Positions 14,708 through 15,292 of a stretch of 15,292 nt of DNA are shown here, one piece after another (positions within the stretch are counted from its first letter, which is position 1; every line of letters begins with the position of its first letter). The notes beneath the pieces are model-generated. The model worked only from the letters and a program-made list of their open reading frames with translations, was not told the origin of the DNA and ran no database searches. A program made the position numbers and the translations under genes. This DNA comes from JANMEX01 sp043776635 (GTDB lineage: Bacteria; Pseudomonadota; Alphaproteobacteria; Rhizobiales; Rhizobiaceae), in assembly GCA_043776635.1 (NCBI GenBank), contig JAYVRA010000102.1, positions 1 through 15,292 of the forward strand, in the 5' to 3' direction.

Positions 14708-15292
14708 TTGTTCACAAAAATTCTAATTGCCAATCGCGGCGAGATTGCTTGCCGCGTTATCAAGACGGCGCGGCGAATGGGGATTAAGACCGTCGCAGTT
14801 TATTCCGATGCCGATGTGGACGCGATGCATGTGGAGATGGCGGACGAGAAGGTTCACATTGGTCCTGCGCCCGCCGCGCAGAGCTATCTTATGCCGGAAA
14901 AAATAATCGCCGCCTGCAAGGCCACGGGTGCTCAGGCTGTGCATCCGGGCTATGGGTTTCTGTCTGAGCGGGCCTCGTTTTGCGAGGCGCTGGAGGCGGA
15001 AGGCATTGTGTTCATCGGGCCGAAGCCGAAAGCCATCAAAGCGATGGGCGATAAGATCGAATCCAAGAAGTTTGCCAACGTCGCGAACGTTTCCACTGTG
15101 CCGGGCTACCTTGGCGTTATCGAGAACGCTACCCACGCCCGCGCGATTGCGGATGACATCGGCTATCCGATAATCATTAAGGCGTCCGCCGGCGGCGGCG
15201 GAAAGGGGATGCGTATTGCTTGGGCGGCAATTGAGGTGGAGGACGGCTTTGACCGCGCCACGTCCGAGGCCATCAACTCATTTGGCGACGGG
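14708..15292 (+). CDS. pccA: Propionyl-CoA carboxylase alpha (biotin carboxylase) subunit, 3' end off the window
   Basis: The 195 residues seen are the N-terminal biotin carboxylase part of an acyl-CoA carboxylase. It would carboxylate biotin with ATP and bicarbonate, as part of propionyl-CoA breakdown to methylmalonyl-CoA. The start FTKILIANRGEIACRVIKTA, HPGYGFLSE (79-87), GDKIESKK (114-121) and the ATP-grasp glycine loop KASAGGGGKGM (158-168) are standard. VSTVPGYLGVIENATHARAIAD (from 128) favours PccA over AccC or methylcrotonyl-CoA carboxylase; the biotin carrier and C-terminus are beyond the edge. The start is TTG 14708, with GGGAGA at 14695-14700 and the expected family N-terminus; an in-frame GTG at 14684 is less likely. 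No pccB is adjacent on the left. Confidence 0.88.
   Translation, partial: MFTKILIANRGEIACRVIKTARRMGIKTVAVYSDADVDAMHVEMADEKVHIGPAPAAQSYLMPEKIIAACKATGAQAVHPGYGFLSERASFCEALEAEGIVFIGPKPKAIKAMGDKIESKKFANVANVSTVPGYLGVIENATHARAIADDIGYPIIIKASAGGGGKGMRIAWAAIEVEDGFDRATSEAINSFGDG

Noticed and set aside
14529..14726. 65-residue + strand frame before pccA
   Set aside because: It has no clear binding site, overlaps the pccA start by 19 bp and shows no recognisable domain or signal.
1..15292. CRISPR arrays, tRNA or rRNA genes, prophage or toxin-antitoxin genes
   Set aside because: No regularly spaced repeats, no tRNA or rRNA sequence and no phage or toxin gene were seen on either strand.

Overview
The window looks like chromosomal DNA from an alphaproteobacterium of moderate GC content. 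This is inferred from the cpa/tad pilus gene order, the single-chain glycine decarboxylase in a gcvT-gcvH-gcvP order behind a tandem glycine riboswitch, a Tat-type molybdopterin oxidoreductase paired with a cytochrome b, and an alphaproteobacterial-looking propionyl-CoA carboxylase alpha subunit. I cannot name a genus from the sequence.

Positions 1-96 are the last codons of an IS630-family transposase on the + strand. The next bases are already inside cpaB in another frame, so the insertion has removed the start and membrane anchor of CpaB. The rest of a Flp/Tad type IVc pilus machine follows on the + strand: the CpaB remnant, the outer-membrane secretin CpaC, an 85-residue lipoprotein where CpaD would be expected, the CpaE-like receiver/ATPase, the CpaF secretion ATPase, the TadB and TadC platform proteins, and after a 162 bp gap the TPR lipoprotein TadD. 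Prepilin, prepilin peptidase and minor pilins (flp, cpaA/tadV, tadE/F/G) are not in the window. If the insertion is genuine, this strain may have lost or weakened its Tad pilus.

From about 7963 the genes change strand. A short hairpin lies between the convergent ends of tadD and gcvP. On the - strand, gcvT, gcvH and gcvP encode the T, H and P proteins of the glycine cleavage system, packed with a 4-base gap and a short or zero overlap. Upstream of gcvT is a two-aptamer glycine riboswitch (about 12322-12501), so the operon should respond to free glycine. A short hairpin between the riboswitch and gcvT has a loop and arm that can also pair with the gcvT ribosome binding site, a possible translational switch.

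Further along the - strand, a four-helix cytochrome b and a Tat-exported, lipobox-bearing molybdopterin oxidoreductase of the sulfite-oxidase fold form a two-gene redox unit (13385-14227 and 12577-13383) whose substrate I cannot tell. A roughly 480 bp AT-rich intergenic region separates this unit from pccA, which starts at a TTG codon and runs off the right edge. The degradative genes (glycine cleavage, propionyl-CoA carboxylase) and the pilus locus are neighbours rather than one pathway.
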